A DNA stretch of 64,000 nucleotides from Pseudoalteromonas sp. DL-6. GTDB taxonomy: Bacteria; Pseudomonadota; Gammaproteobacteria; Enterobacterales; Alteromonadaceae. The translations under genes and the position numbers were made by a program. Location: NCBI RefSeq assembly GCF_004328665.1, contig NZ_CP019770.1, positions 558,001-622,000 of the forward strand, read 5' to 3'. The notes under the pieces were generated by a model. That model searched no databases, was not told where the DNA came from, and saw only the letters and a list, made by a program, of their open reading frames with translations. Below, piece after piece: positions 47,961 to 57,255 of the stretch (the stretch's first letter is position 1; each line of letters starts with the position of its first letter).

Positions 47961-48002
47961 AAAAAGTGAGTAAAAACGCTACTGGCAGTCTACTCACTTT
48001 TA
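47961..48002 (+). terminator. Hairpin terminator after the enoyl-CoA hydratase family gene
   Basis: A perfect 10-bp stem AAAGTGAGTA/TACTCACTTT with an 18-base loop, followed by a short T-rich run. The long loop lowers confidence. Confidence 0.6.
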
Positions 48003-48157
48003 TGTGTATTAATTAAGTAGGTGTTAAGTGTTATTTAGTTACATTGCTACAAAATGCAAAAGCTAATAACGCTTTATTAAAAGTTTAATGGCTTTTACCT
48101 GTCTCATTTCGAGTATATGAGTTAAAATGCTTACATAACCAACTAACAAGATAGTGA

Positions 48158-50617
48158 ATGTCAAACCAAGATCCAAATCTCAGTCGAGAACAAGAAAAGT
48201 ACGAAAACCCAGTCCCTAGTCGTGAGTTTATACTTACTCACCTTCAAGAGCGTTCAAAACCTGCTAATTACACGCAACTATGCGAAGAACTCGCGGTCAA
48301 CGATGAAGAACGACAAATAGCATTTAAGCGCCGACTTCGTGCCATGGAGCGCGACGGGCAATTGTATTTTAATAAATTTAAATGTTATGCCCTGATTGAC
48401 GAAGCCGGTTTAACCAAAGGCAAAGTTGTCGGTCACAGAGACGGTTTTGGCTTTTTAGAAGTTGAAGGCGAGAGCAAAGACTGGTTTATTGCCAAGCATC
48501 AAATGAATATGGTGCTACATGGCGACATTGTTCTTGCGAAAGGCACTAAGCGTGGTTCAGGCTCAAAATGCGATGCCCGTATTATTAAAGTGCTTACTAA
48601 TGAGCGGGCGCCTATTGTTGGCCGTTATTTTGTTGAGCATGGTATTGCCGTTGTGGTTGCTGAAGATCCGCGCATTACTCAAGATATTATTATTTTACCG
48701 GGTAACGAAAAAGGCGCACGCCACAACCAAATGGTGCAAGTGCAAATAACTCAAAATCCAAGCCGCAATATGAATGCGGTAGGTAAAGTGATTGACGTAC
48801 TGGGCGAGCATTTAGCGCCGGGTATGGAAATTGAAGTTGCGCTGCGTAATCACGATATTCCACACGTGTGGCCTGAAGAAGTTGAGCAGCAAGTTGCCCA
48901 CTTAGGTGAATTTGTTGAAGAAGCCGATAAGCAAGGCCGTGTTGATTTACGCGGCTTACCACTTGTCACTATTGATGGCGAAGACGCTCGCGACTTTGAT
49001 GACGCTGTTTATTGTGAACCTAAAAAATCAGGTGGCTGGCGTTTATGGGTAGCCATTGCCGATGTATCCCATTATGTAGGTATGAACACGCCGCTTAACA
49101 AAGAAGCGATAGAGCGCGGTAATTCAGTGTATTTCCCTGAGCAAGTTATTCCAATGCTGCCAAAAGTATTGTCTAACGGTTTGTGTTCGCTTAACCCTGA
49201 GGTTGATCGCCTGTGTATGGTTGCAGAAATGACCGTATCGCAAGAGGGTAAGCTGTCGGGCTATAAGTTTTACGAAGCACTAATGAATTCGCATGCTCGT
49301 TTAACCTACACCAAAGTAAATGCCATTTTACAAAATGACGAAAAGCTCCGTAAAGAATACGCAGCTGTAGTGCCACATTTAACTGACTTACAGCAAATGT
49401 ACATGGCATTAAAAGCAGCACGCCAAGAGCGTGGTGCAATTGAATTTGAAACACTCGAAACTCGTTTTGTATTTAACGCGCAACGTAAAATAGAATCTAT
49501 TGTGCCGGTTATTCGTAACGATGCGCACAAGCTGATTGAAGAATGTATGATTTTAGCCAATGTTTCGGCGGCTAAGTTACTTGAGAAACACGAAGCAAGT
49601 GCATTGTTTAGGGTGCATGATGAACCGGATAGCGAAAAGCTGGGTAACTTTACTCAGTTTTTAACTGAGCTGGGTATTGAAAGCACGCTAAGTGATGAAC
49701 CCACCCCGAAAGAGATCACTCATGTGTTGGCTCGCTTAGGGGATCGTCCTGAAGCTGAGCTTATTCAAACCATGTTGCTACGCTCGATGAAGCAAGCGGT
49801 ATATCAGCCAGATAACATAGGCCACTTTGGTTTAGCATTATCAGCTTATGCGCATTTTACCTCGCCAATTCGCCGTTACCCCGATTTAGTGGTACACCGT
49901 GCAATTAAAGCGGTATTAAAAGCGCAAGGTCAACAAACCTCAGGTGAATACGCCTACAGCGATGATGAAGTTGATAAACTTGGTGAGCAGTGTTCTACAA
50001 CAGAGCGCCGTGCAGACGATGCCACTCGTGAAGTAGCCGATTGGCTAAAATGTGAATACATGCAAGATCATGTAGGCATGGAGTTTAACGGGGTTATTTC
50101 ATCGGTTACTAATTTTGGTTTATTTATTCGTTTAGATGATTTGCAAATTGATGGATTAATTCATGTTACCAATTTAGGTGATGAATACTTCCAACACGAT
50201 GCTGCTAAACATTGCTTGGTGGGTGAACACACACATACGGTTTATCGTTTAGGCGATAAAGTAACTGTACAAGTTGCCTCGGTAAGCTTAGATGATCGCC
50301 GAATTAACTTAACGCTTAAAGGCGATGTGGCTCAAGATCGTTATGCGCGCCGTCGTGCACCAAAAAAGAATGCCCCAGCAAGTGTTCGCTCGCAACTTAA
50401 AGCCGGTAAAATACCGGGTAAAAAGTCAGCGAGCGACAGTAAAAAACCTAAAGGTGGCAAAAAGCCTGCAAGTAAAACTAAGGCAGCGGGTAAGTCTAAA
50501 GTAACAGCGGATGACACCACCGCGAAGAAAAAAACCAAAAAGAAAGCGGTCAAAAAGCCTAAAAGACCAGGTAAAAATGCCCGTAAACGTAGTAGCCCAG
50601 GAGCAAACAATTCGTGA
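48158..50617 (+). CDS. rnr: Ribonuclease R
   Basis: Processive 3'-5' exoribonuclease that degrades structured RNA. It has 819 residues (E. coli 813). An N-terminal winged-helix domain (~20-85) precedes cold-shock OB domains. The RNB catalytic domain has [15 protein letters not shown] with the metal-binding Asp residues. An S1 domain follows (~645-725, [20 protein letters not shown]), then a Lys/Ala-rich tail of ~85 residues. It is cotranscribed with rlmB, whose GTG overlaps its stop. Confidence 0.97.
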   Translation: MSNQDPNLSREQEKYENPVPSREFILTHLQERSKPANYTQLCEELAVNDEERQIAFKRRLRAMERDGQLYFNKFKCYALIDEAGLTKGKVVGHRDGFGFLEVEGESKDWFIAKHQMNMVLHGDIVLAKGTKRGSGSKCDARIIKVLTNERAPIVGRYFVEHGIAVVVAEDPRITQDIIILPGNEKGARHNQMVQVQITQNPSRNMNAVGKVIDVLGEHLAPGMEIEVALRNHDIPHVWPEEVEQQVAHLGEFVEEADKQGRVDLRGLPLVTIDGEDARDFDDAVYCEPKKSGGWRLWVAIADVSHYVGMNTPLNKEAIERGNSVYFPEQVIPMLPKVLSNGLCSLNPEVDRLCMVAEMTVSQEGKLSGYKFYEALMNSHARLTYTKVNAILQNDEKLRKEYAAVVPHLTDLQQMYMALKAARQERGAIEFETLETRFVFNAQRKIESIVPVIRNDAHKLIEECMILANVSAAKLLEKHEASALFRVHDEPDSEKLGNFTQFLTELGIESTLSDEPTPKEITHVLARLGDRPEAELIQTMLLRSMKQAVYQPDNIGHFGLALSAYAHFTSPIRRYPDLVVHRAIKAVLKAQGQQTSGEYAYSDDEVDKLGEQCSTTERRADDATREVADWLKCEYMQDHVGMEFNGVISSVTNFGLFIRLDDLQIDGLIHVTNLGDEYFQHDAAKHCLVGEHTHTVYRLGDKVTVQVASVSLDDRRINLTLKGDVAQDRYARRRAPKKNAPASVRSQLKAGKIPGKKSASDSKKPKGGKKPASKTKAAGKSKVTADDTTAKKKTKKKAVKKPKRPGKNARKRSSPGANNS

Positions 50618-51357
50618 GTAATGAATTAATTTTTGGCTTTCACTCTGTTGAAGCAATTTTAGCAAAAGAGCCAGAGCGCTTTATAGAAATATACGCCCTT
50701 AAGGGACGTGATGATAAGCGTTTATCGCCTGTGATTGAGCAAGCGCGTCAGTTTGGTATTTCAGTACAGTTTATGCAACGAAAAGCGCTTGATAACAAAG
50801 CGAAAGATGAGCAGCATCAAGGCATTATTGCCAACGTAAAAGCGGCGCGAGTGTTTAATGAAAAAGATCTCGATGAGATCATTGAACGTGAAGACACGCC
50901 ATTTTTACTGGTACTTGATGGTATTACCGATCCGCATAATTTAGGTGCTTGCTTACGTAGTGCCGATGCAGCGGGTGTACATGCGGTGATTGTTCCTAAA
51001 GACAAATCAGCAAAGCTTAACGGCACAGCACGTAAAGTAGCCTGTGGCGCAGCAGAAACGGTACCGCTTATTCAGGTAACTAACCTTGCACGTACATTGC
51101 GTGAAATAAAAGACGCGGGCGTTTGGGTTGTAGGTACTGCCGGTGAAACCGACACACATGTATTTGATGCCAGCTTAACAGGCCCAATGGCGATTGTGAT
51201 GGGTGCTGAAGGCGAGGGCATGCGCCGCTTAACGCGTGAGCATTGTGATGTGCTCGTTAAAATTCCAATGGCAGGCACGGTTTCAAGCTTAAATGTATCG
51301 GTAGCAACTGGTATTTGTTTGTTTGAAGTATTACGCCAGCGCGCAGAAACAAATTAA
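50614..51357 (+). CDS. rlmB: 23S rRNA (guanosine(2251)-2'-O)-methyltransferase RlmB
   Basis: SpoU-class methyltransferase for Gm2251 in the peptidyl transferase centre. It has 247 residues (E. coli 243). The knot motifs are [31 protein letters not shown] and [20 protein letters not shown]. The GTG start overlaps the rnr stop by 4 bases (GTGA), the usual rnr-rlmB operon. A strong terminator follows. Confidence 0.97.
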   Translation: MSNELIFGFHSVEAILAKEPERFIEIYALKGRDDKRLSPVIEQARQFGISVQFMQRKALDNKAKDEQHQGIIANVKAARVFNEKDLDEIIEREDTPFLLVLDGITDPHNLGACLRSADAAGVHAVIVPKDKSAKLNGTARKVACGAAETVPLIQVTNLARTLREIKDAGVWVVGTAGETDTHVFDASLTGPMAIVMGAEGEGMRRLTREHCDVLVKIPMAGTVSSLNVSVATGICLFEVLRQRAETN

Positions 51358-51381
51358 TCCTAAGCTAATTGCATAGGTATT

Positions 51382-51419
51382 AAAAAGCCGAGATTGATTT
51401 AATCAACCTCGGCTTTTTT
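51382..51419 (+). terminator. Bidirectional intrinsic terminator, rlmB/TonB receptor
   Basis: An AAAAGCCGAG/CTCGGCTTTT stem whose loop itself can pair (TTGATT/AATCAA). A T-tract is present on both strands. It serves the convergent rlmB and TonB-dependent receptor genes. Confidence 0.93.
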
Positions 51420-51441
51420 GTACTTTTAAGTTATCGCTTTA

Positions 51442-53598
51442 TTAAAAGCTGTAAGAGTAACCCATTTGTACTGAACGTGGCTTACCAGGTTGAATACCTC
51501 CATTTGCACGGTTAGCAATGTAAGTGTTATCAAACAGGTTATCTACGCTTAGGTATACTTTTTGATTTTCATCAATTAGGTACTTAGCTGCTAAATCCCA
51601 TACTACGCGGCTATCAATCGCATTTAAGCCTGAGTCAGAAAGATCAGCATGTGCATCCGACACGTAACGCATTTGGCTGTTAATCACAAAGGCATTAAAT
51701 TCTGCACCAAATGATAAAGCAACTTGGTTCTCTGGTACGTAAGGCATCGCATCGCCTTTTTCTACTGAGCCCCAAATTTCCGAATCAAACGTGTTTTTAA
51801 ATTCTGAATTGGTGTAGGTGTAAGTTAGTTTAACTGGGAACGCAACTGATGCAGTATTAAACGTACGACCAGCGCTAAATTCAAAGCCCGATACTTCTAC
51901 TTCACCGTAGTTGTATTGGTCACCAATGTTATCGTCGCTACAACCTACCGCAGCAGTACAGTTACCGTGCATGTTGTCGTAATCTGAGAAGAACGCAATC
52001 ACTTCACCGTTAAAGCCGCTTGCATTAAAACGAGAACCAAATTCAATATTGATACTTTCTTCTTCGTCTTGGTCAGCATTGCCTGGCGCTGCTGGTGCAT
52101 AGCCTTTTTGAATACCGGCAAGTAGCGTTACGTTGTCGTTAAGTGTGTAAGTAGCGCCTAATGACGGTACTAAAATCTCAGTATCGTTTGAAATATCTTT
52201 CGTTAAGCCTTGGCTACGAGTTGGATCTGATTTCGCCCACTCTTCACGGGTAATAGTAATGTCTTCATAACGCAGACCTGCGCTCACTACTAATGCATCC
52301 ATTGTCCATTCGTCTTGAATAAATAGGGTGCTTGCTTTTGCGCTGTCTAAGCGATTGCTATTAGAGCCTGGTGCGCCTTGTGAGGTAAGAGTCATGCTTA
52401 AATCTTGATTAAGCGTGTATTTGTCTTCCCACTGGAAACGATCCATTTCGTCTTCGTGGTAGCGCACGCCAACCGTAATGTAGTGATCGCCCGCTGGAAT
52501 GTGTAATTCAGACTGCACACCTTTAGCTTGGTAGTCGCGGTTATTAGCTTTAACACCGATGTTTTCGATACCCTCAGCCGTTGGGTTTGCTTCAAATTCA
52601 CTGTATTGCTCAAGGTAGCTTTCGCTTACTTTACTAGCTTTGTACCAGTTACGGTGGAAGTCATTTAGATAAGCGGTTGCTAAAAATTCGTAACCTTCAC
52701 CAAAGCGATATGCATAGTTTACTTGGTATGCATTATGACGAGTGTTCATCTCATCGTTTTGCGATGCAGCGTAACGACGGTTAGGATTTTGTTGGTAATC
52801 GGCATCAGTTAAGCCCATGTACGTTTCGTCTGATGTTTCTTCAGAGTACTTAGCTTTAAACTCAATGTTGTGGGCATCGTTTTCACCAAAGGTATGGCCA
52901 AACTTTACCAATACATCATTCTTTTCAAAACCAGTGTTGTCATCGCCTACTGGTAACTCTTTAAAGCCATCAGCGCCATAAGAAAATACTTCAATTAAGC
53001 CTGCTGTGTTATTTTTTTCTTTAGCGAAGTAAGCGTGACCTTTGTAGTAACCATCGCTACCAAGTGCCGCGTCAACCATACCCATAGAGCTATTTGCTTC
53101 TGTTGGTAAGCTGCGAGAAAGTAAATTTAATACACCACCCGTGGTGCGCGGGCCATATTTAACAGAGGCAGCACCTTTTAATACTTCAATAGACTCCATA
53201 CGACCCATAGTTGGGAAGTAATAAGCCGATGGTGCAGAGTAAGGAGCCGGTGCAACTAGAACACCGTCTTCCATCACTGAAATTTTATCGTTACGGCCAG
53301 TACCTGTGCCACGCATACCAATGTTTGGGCGCAGGCCGTAGCCATCTTCTTCTTGCACGTATACACCAGGTACAGATGCTAAAACACGAGAAATATCGGT
53401 AAATTCGAATTTTTGCAATTCTTCATCAGAGATAAATGTAGCAGACCCTGGAATATCGTTAATTGCTGCTTGTGAGCCAATAACGGTAATTTGCTCAAAA
53501 TTGCGTTCAACGCCGCCGGCATCTTTTGCCATTGCTGTAGCACTTAAAGACAGCGCTACGGCTGCAGTTAATGAAGAAACTAAAAATTTGTGTGACAT
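51442..53598 (-). CDS. TonB-dependent outer membrane receptor, FecA-like
   Basis: A 718-residue outer-membrane transporter. The signal peptide ends near residue 24 (ATAMA). A TonB-box-like ITVIGS is followed by a plug domain (~45-160) with the segments RPNIGMRGTGTGRNDKIS, APAPYSAPSAYYFP and KYGPRTTGGVLNLLSR, which resemble FecA, the ferric dicitrate receptor. The 22-strand barrel ends in a C-terminal Phe. There is no N-terminal signalling domain and no fecIR genes nearby. A likely Fur box upstream fits iron-regulated uptake; the ligand is inferred. Confidence 0.88.
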   Translation of the reverse strand: MSHKFLVSSLTAAVALSLSATAMAKDAGGVERNFEQITVIGSQAAINDIPGSATFISDEELQKFEFTDISRVLASVPGVYVQEEDGYGLRPNIGMRGTGTGRNDKISVMEDGVLVAPAPYSAPSAYYFPTMGRMESIEVLKGAASVKYGPRTTGGVLNLLSRSLPTEANSSMGMVDAALGSDGYYKGHAYFAKEKNNTAGLIEVFSYGADGFKELPVGDDNTGFEKNDVLVKFGHTFGENDAHNIEFKAKYSEETSDETYMGLTDADYQQNPNRRYAASQNDEMNTRHNAYQVNYAYRFGEGYEFLATAYLNDFHRNWYKASKVSESYLEQYSEFEANPTAEGIENIGVKANNRDYQAKGVQSELHIPAGDHYITVGVRYHEDEMDRFQWEDKYTLNQDLSMTLTSQGAPGSNSNRLDSAKASTLFIQDEWTMDALVVSAGLRYEDITITREEWAKSDPTRSQGLTKDISNDTEILVPSLGATYTLNDNVTLLAGIQKGYAPAAPGNADQDEEESINIEFGSRFNASGFNGEVIAFFSDYDNMHGNCTAAVGCSDDNIGDQYNYGEVEVSGFEFSAGRTFNTASVAFPVKLTYTYTNSEFKNTFDSEIWGSVEKGDAMPYVPENQVALSFGAEFNAFVINSQMRYVSDAHADLSDSGLNAIDSRVVWDLAAKYLIDENQKVYLSVDNLFDNTYIANRANGGIQPGKPRSVQMGYSYSF

Positions 53599-53652
53599 TG
53601 GTTACCCTAAAAATAGTTCAACTACTGGAATTGGCGTAATTTAAACATGTTA

Positions 53653-53675
53653 ACGAATGAGAATCAATATTATTT
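53653..53675 (-). promoter_or_regulatory. Likely Fur box of the TonB-dependent receptor gene
   Basis: CGAATGAGAATCAATATTAT resembles the Fur consensus (GATAATGATAATCATTATC) and lies 55-77 bp upstream of the receptor start codon. Position and sequence suit iron-dependent repression. Confidence 0.6.
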
Positions 53676-53840
53676 AGTTTTACTTTTGTTTACAATCGCC
53701 GTAAAAATGCGCTGTTTTTATAACATTTTTTACTAAGTGTTTAGCTTAGCTTTATAAAACCAACATAATGTACGGCTGGTGGCGGTTAATTTAACCTGAA
53801 CGTTGCTTGAGATAGATTTATTATCCAGACTTCAGATTAT

Positions 53841-54698
53841 TTAAGCAGTGGGATAGCCTAAGCGCAGCTTAATAAATTCGGCGAGTTTAAATACCGCGTT
53901 TTCAGGTTCGCTGGCGGTTTTTACTAAACTAATACCTATGCTACCAAGCGCAGGTAAATGTTTAGTGTGTAAGTGATAGGCTAAATCGTTAGGTACGGTA
54001 CTTTTTGCGAGCACTGTTATGCCTAGGCCTTCTTTTAATGCGGCAATTAAACCGGTTAAATCGGCATTACTATACACAATTCGGTATTTAATACCTGCCT
54101 TTTCAAGTGCTTGAGTTGCTCTGCGGCGATAAATACAGCCCTCAGGGGCGGTTACTAAGGTGACCGTTTCATTTTGCGCCAGTGATAGGTCGCCCACCCA
54201 CACTAATTGGTCTTGAATAAAAATAGGGAACTTTTCTGAGTCAAGTTGCTCGTTAAGCGCTAACACTAAATCAAATTGATCTTGGCGCTCATCAGAGAGT
54301 AGGTGTTTACTTAAACGTGATTTTACTTCAAGTGATACCTCAGGGTAGAGCGCCACAAAATCGCCAATAATGGAGGGCAAAATACGCGCTGCAAATTCGC
54401 TAGGGATCCCCAAGCGCACTTTACCGGTAACACTTTCTGAGGTGAACAACTGCAAAATGGCATCGTTATGCTGCACCATTTGCTTTGCCATAGGCAGTAA
54501 TAACTCACCATATTGGTTGAGCACTTGTCGTTGCCCCTGCTTTTTAAATAATTTATAGCCGAGTAAATCTTCTAAACGTTTTACTTGCAAGCTCACCGCA
54601 GGTTGCGAAAGGCCAAGTAAATCGCCTGCTTTGGCAAATCCACCAACCTCAACCACCATAACAAAAGTTCGTAAACTGTCGGTTGAAATGTTTTTCAT
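53841..54698 (-). CDS. LysR-family transcriptional regulator
   Basis: A 285-residue regulator. The winged helix-turn-helix (residues 1-60) reads STDSLRTFVMVVEVGGFAKA and LSQPAVSLQVKRLEDLLGYKLF; an effector-binding domain begins near residue 88. The N-terminal part recalls the LrhA/HexA group more than GcvA. It is divergent from the gcvT-like gene across a 126-bp region holding a 14-bp palindrome, so control of that gene (and perhaps the glycine cleavage operon) and of itself is plausible. Confidence 0.93.
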   Translation of the reverse strand: MKNISTDSLRTFVMVVEVGGFAKAGDLLGLSQPAVSLQVKRLEDLLGYKLFKKQGQRQVLNQYGELLLPMAKQMVQHNDAILQLFTSESVTGKVRLGIPSEFAARILPSIIGDFVALYPEVSLEVKSRLSKHLLSDERQDQFDLVLALNEQLDSEKFPIFIQDQLVWVGDLSLAQNETVTLVTAPEGCIYRRRATQALEKAGIKYRIVYSNADLTGLIAALKEGLGITVLAKSTVPNDLAYHLHTKHLPALGSIGISLVKTASEPENAVFKLAEFIKLRLGYPTA

Positions 54699-54740
54699 AT
54701 TTAAAATTACTATTTATATGGCTATATATATAAGTATTAT

Positions 54741-54754
54741 TTATCAATTGATAA
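54741..54754. promoter_or_regulatory. Palindrome TTATCAATTGATAA, possible LysR-regulator operator
   Basis: A perfect 14-bp palindrome with imperfect flanking ATTAT/GTAAT extensions. It sits in the intergenic region between the divergent LysR regulator and the gcvT-like gene, 43 bp from the former and 70 bp from the latter. This is a typical place for a LysR binding site. Confidence 0.55.
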
Positions 54755-54824
54755 GTAATTACAATTTGTTGTTGTAAGGCTTGCGCAATATACTTTTGCT
54801 ATTAAAGATAGATAGGTATTTGTT

Positions 54825-55424
54825 ATGACTTTTAACCCGATTATGTTTGCCCGCCATAGCAACGCTAACAGCGCGGTTATTAATGCCTTACAAGCCGATA
54901 GCAATCACGTTGTTATTGACTTTAGTGGTAGTGAAGCATCGGTATTTTTAAGTGCTATTTTAGGTCATGACCTCACCAAACTTACCGCCAGTGGCTTTGG
55001 CTTTAAAGGCACACTGGATGGCGATTTAAATTCTGATTTTAGCTACGCCGTTTATTACTTTAGCGAAACCGCCTTTCGATTTGTGCTTCCAGTTAATGCC
55101 AGCCTGCAATTACAAACGCTCATTAACGAGCAACAGCTTAGATACGATATCGACTTTGTGGTACGCACCGATTTAGCAACCTTTACTTTAAAAGGCGACA
55201 ATGCATTTGATACCTTAGTAGAGGCATTTAAACTAACCCCAGGGTTACGCCTTGCTGATGCGCAGCTTTGCTATGGCGCGCAAAGTGGTGATGTGTTTGT
55301 TACTGCAGTAGATCAAAACAATGAACAGCAGTTTATTGTTATTGCTAAAACGTCCACCCTTGATAAGTGGCAACAGTATATGCAGCAACAGGGCTTTAGT
55401 GTTACCAACACCCAAGCAGCCTAA
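54825..55424 (+). CDS. Diverged GcvT-like protein lacking the catalytic Asp, function unknown
   Basis: A 199-residue protein not immediately recognisable by itself. Its residues ~30-190 line up with residues ~55-200 of the adjacent GcvT: GSEASVFLSAILGHDLTKLT with [34 protein letters not shown] with [14 protein letters not shown], and GAQSGDVFVTA with [11 protein letters not shown]. The Asp pair of GcvT's IDDL segment is missing, as are the N-terminal [10 protein letters not shown] and the C-terminal barrel. It could be a regulatory or structural paralogue of the folate-binding domain. It lies 118 bases upstream of gcvT on the same strand. Confidence 0.7.
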   Translation: MTFNPIMFARHSNANSAVINALQADSNHVVIDFSGSEASVFLSAILGHDLTKLTASGFGFKGTLDGDLNSDFSYAVYYFSETAFRFVLPVNASLQLQTLINEQQLRYDIDFVVRTDLATFTLKGDNAFDTLVEAFKLTPGLRLADAQLCYGAQSGDVFVTAVDQNNEQQFIVIAKTSTLDKWQQYMQQQGFSVTNTQAA

Positions 55425-55542
55425 CGAGTAAAACTTAAAGATTACAATTTGGTAGGCTTATTAATGGCTACCATGTTATTCCCCCTCATTTAATTGAGGC
55501 CACGCCCACACACATGGGTTAATTTAAAAGTGAAGGAATATT

Positions 55543-56625
55543 ATGACTTCTAAAACAGTATTACATGCAAAGCACCTTGAAGCCGGCGCAAAAATGGTTG
55601 ATTTTCATGGCTGGGAAATGCCAATTAACTACGGCTCACAAATAGAAGAACACAACGCCGTACGTAACGATGCGGGTATGTTCGACGTATCACACATGAC
55701 CATTGTTGATATACAAGGTGAGCAAGCACAAGCGTTTTTACGCAAGCTAGTAGCTAACGATGTTGCTAAGTTAACCGTACCAGGTAAAGCGCTTTACACT
55801 GGCATGCTTAACGAGCAAGGCGGCGTAATCGACGACTTAATTATTTACTACTTTAGCGAAACATTTTATCGCTTAGTGGTTAACTCAGCGACCCGTGAAA
55901 AAGATTTAGCACATTTAGCTAAGGTGTCGAGCGATTTTGCTGTAACGGTTACTGAGCGCCCAGAATACGCCATGATTGCGGTTCAAGGCCCTAATGCACG
56001 TGCTAAAACAGCCCAGGTATTAAACGCAGACCAGCAAGCTGCAGTAGAAGGCATGAAGCCATTTTTTGGTGTTCAAGCCGGTGATTTATTTATTGCTACA
56101 ACAGGTTATACTGGCGAAGACGGTTACGAAATTGTAGTACCAAACGAGCAAGCAGCCGATTTATGGCAGCAACTGCTTGATGCCGGTGTGGCGCCTGCGG
56201 GCTTAGGCGCGCGCGACACACTACGTTTAGAAGCAGGTATGAACCTTTACGGCCTAGATATGGACGAAAGCGTATCACCACTGGCAGCTAACATGGCATG
56301 GACTATTGCATGGGAGCCAGAAGATCGTGACTTTATTGGTCGTGATGTTTTGGTAAAACAACGTGCAGAAAAAAGTACTCACAAGCAAGTAGGTCTTATT
56401 CTTGAAGAAAAAGGCGTACTACGCAGTGGTTCTAAAGTAATTGTTGATGGTGGTGAAGGTGTTATTACATCTGGCACATTCTCACCAACATTGGGCTATA
56501 GTGTTGCATTAGCACGTGTACCGCGTTCAACCGGCGACACAGCTCAAGTAGAAATGCGTAAAAAATTAGTTAACGTAAAAGTAGTTAAATCGGGCTTTGT
56601 ACGTAACGGTAAATCAATAATCTAA
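55543..56625 (+). CDS. gcvT: Glycine cleavage system T protein (aminomethyltransferase)
   Basis: Tetrahydrofolate-dependent release of ammonia from the aminomethyl-lipoyl H protein. It has 360 residues (E. coli 364). Signatures: [31 protein letters not shown] with the catalytic Asp, [27 protein letters not shown] and a C-terminal barrel ending [16 protein letters not shown] ribosome binding site. It is followed by a 13-bp hairpin before gcvH. Confidence 0.97.
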   Translation: MTSKTVLHAKHLEAGAKMVDFHGWEMPINYGSQIEEHNAVRNDAGMFDVSHMTIVDIQGEQAQAFLRKLVANDVAKLTVPGKALYTGMLNEQGGVIDDLIIYYFSETFYRLVVNSATREKDLAHLAKVSSDFAVTVTERPEYAMIAVQGPNARAKTAQVLNADQQAAVEGMKPFFGVQAGDLFIATTGYTGEDGYEIVVPNEQAADLWQQLLDAGVAPAGLGARDTLRLEAGMNLYGLDMDESVSPLAANMAWTIAWEPEDRDFIGRDVLVKQRAEKSTHKQVGLILEEKGVLRSGSKVIVDGGEGVITSGTFSPTLGYSVALARVPRSTGDTAQVEMRKKLVNVKVVKSGFVRNGKSII

Positions 56626-56638
56626 ATAATTTGGTTAT

Positions 56639-56669
56639 ACCAATAAATAAGTTAGCCTTATTCATTGGT
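56639..56669 (+). other. Intercistronic hairpin between gcvT and gcvH
   Basis: ACCAATAAATAAG and CTTATTCATTGGT pair over 13 bp with one mismatch and a 5-base loop. There is no T-tract, so it is more likely an mRNA processing or stability element than a terminator. Confidence 0.65.
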
Positions 56670-56701
56670 ATTCTCCCAATCTAAACCAAAGGATGAAAAA
56701 A

Positions 56702-57091
56702 ATGAGCAATATCCCTAGCGAGTTAAAATACGCACCTTCACACGAGTGGGTTCGTAACGAAGGCGACGGCACTTACACTGTTGGTATTTCTGAGCATGCG
56801 CAAGAACTACTTGGCGACATGGTATTTGTTGAATTACCAGAAGTAGGCGACGAAGTAGATGCAGGCGAAGACTGTGCAGTAGCAGAGTCAGTAAAGGCTG
56901 CATCAGACATTTACGCGCCAATTAGCGGTGAAATTGTTGCTATTAACGAAGAGCTAGAAGATGCGCCTGAAACAGTAAACAACGACGCATACGGCGACGG
57001 TTGGTTATTCCGCATTAAAGCGTCAGAAGAGTCTGAGTTAGATAACTTATTAGACGCTGAAGGTTACGCGCATACAATTGACGAAGACTAA
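56702..57091 (+). CDS. gcvH: Glycine cleavage system H protein
   Basis: Lipoyl carrier that shuttles the aminomethyl group between P, T and L proteins. It has 129 residues, as in E. coli. The lipoylated residue is Lys65 in [13 protein letters not shown]. The ATG at 56702 is chosen because AAAGG lies 9 bases upstream; the ATG three codons earlier would sit right against it. Confidence 0.96.
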   Translation: MSNIPSELKYAPSHEWVRNEGDGTYTVGISEHAQELLGDMVFVELPEVGDEVDAGEDCAVAESVKAASDIYAPISGEIVAINEELEDAPETVNNDAYGDGWLFRIKASEESELDNLLDAEGYAHTIDED

Positions 57092-57100
57092 TCGTTAATT

Positions 57101-57138
57101 AATAAAAGCCCCTCTATGTTAAAACATTGGGGCTTTTA
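57101..57138 (+). terminator. Intrinsic terminator or attenuator between gcvH and gcvP
   Basis: An ATAAAAGCCCC/GGGGCTTTTAT stem of 11 bp with a 16-base loop and a short T-run. It lies 10 bases after the gcvH stop and 118 bases before gcvP, so gcvP may need read-through or its own promoter. Confidence 0.75.
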
Positions 57139-57255
57139 TGATTAAAGCGCTTATTTTTCCATACAAAGTGAGCCGCTAAATCATACATATTTTTATTATT
57201 GCTAGTTACCCATTAGTAATAATCACATTTTTTTGGATCATAGGAATCTGGACAC

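Noticed and set aside
55425..55542. Glycine riboswitch upstream of gcvT
   Set aside because: I looked for the conserved glycine aptamer core in the 118-bp leader and upstream of the gcvT-like gene and did not see it.
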